This document shows positions 30,689 through 30,743 of a stretch of DNA of 30,743 bases, in pieces. The position numbers and the translations under genes are program-made. Source of the stretch: Stramenopiles sp. TOSAG23-6 (taxonomy: Eukaryota; Sar); the NCBI GenBank assembly GCA_900128565.1, contig LT635963.1, positions 1 to 30,743 of the forward strand. The letters are read 5' to 3'. The notes below the pieces were generated by a model, which saw only the letters and a list, made by a program, of their open reading frames with translations, was not told the origin of the DNA and searched no databases. The number at the start of each line of letters is the position of its first letter. Positions within the stretch are counted from its first letter, which is position 1.

Positions 30689-30743
30689 ATGTATTTTGGA
30701 AAAATATTTCAAAAAAAAATCTTAAAAAATTTGTTAGGTACAA
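30689..30743 (-). mobile_element. Introner-type intron cut by the right window edge (3' half)
   Basis: The 3' half of a family copy: TTGTACCTAAC, T-rich tail and CCAAAATACAT|AC. The exon begins with the last two bases of a codon. Confidence 0.85.

Overview
This is nuclear DNA of a eukaryote, very probably a unicellular protist. It is AT-rich, the genes lie on both strands, there are spliceosomal-type introns, and the protein families are eukaryotic (myotubularin, TBC/Rab-GAP, SLC37 transporter). One protein has an architecture common in marine protists: cysteine repeats, EF-hands, membrane helices and a WW domain. The lineage cannot be fixed from the sequence alone. A few N bases indicate a draft assembly.

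Layout. 1-3806 (-): 5' two thirds or so of a C2 + PH-GRAM myotubularin-like gene, cut at the left edge and split into 14 exons. 3807-4196: divergent intergenic region. 4197-4997 (+): intron-less leucine-rich-repeat protein. 5073-25023 (-): one enormous gene for a predicted cell-surface protein of about 6,555 residues, in four exons; its reading frame is interrupted five times by one surplus base in an A or T run. 25270-26543 (+): RanBP2-type zinc finger fused to a SAM-dependent methyltransferase, three exons. 26681-28738 (+): TBC-domain protein, three exons. 28879-30688 (-): 3' part of an SLC37-type sugar-phosphate transporter, cut at the right edge.

The outstanding feature is a family of 24 nearly identical introns, mostly 87-110 bp, in four of the six genes. 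Each begins GTAYG (one begins ATATG), carries a CTAAC-like branch-site motif and a T-rich tail, and ends in ACAT or a close variant, never AG. I derived the exon boundaries by hand, and with them every exon length and codon phase in the four genes closes exactly. The elements always lie in the sense orientation of the host gene, share a terminal inverted repeat and usually show a 2-3 bp duplication at the insertion point. They look like introner elements (intron-generating mobile elements) spliced at a non-AG 3' site. Three ordinary, non-repetitive GT-AG introns with TACTAAC-like branch sites occur in the same window, so two intron classes coexist.

The six genes have no evident common pathway. 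Three (myotubularin, TBC and, more loosely, SLC37) belong to membrane-trafficking or endomembrane functions, but in a eukaryote adjacency is weak evidence of cooperation. I saw no tRNA, rRNA, CRISPR array or autonomous transposon gene.
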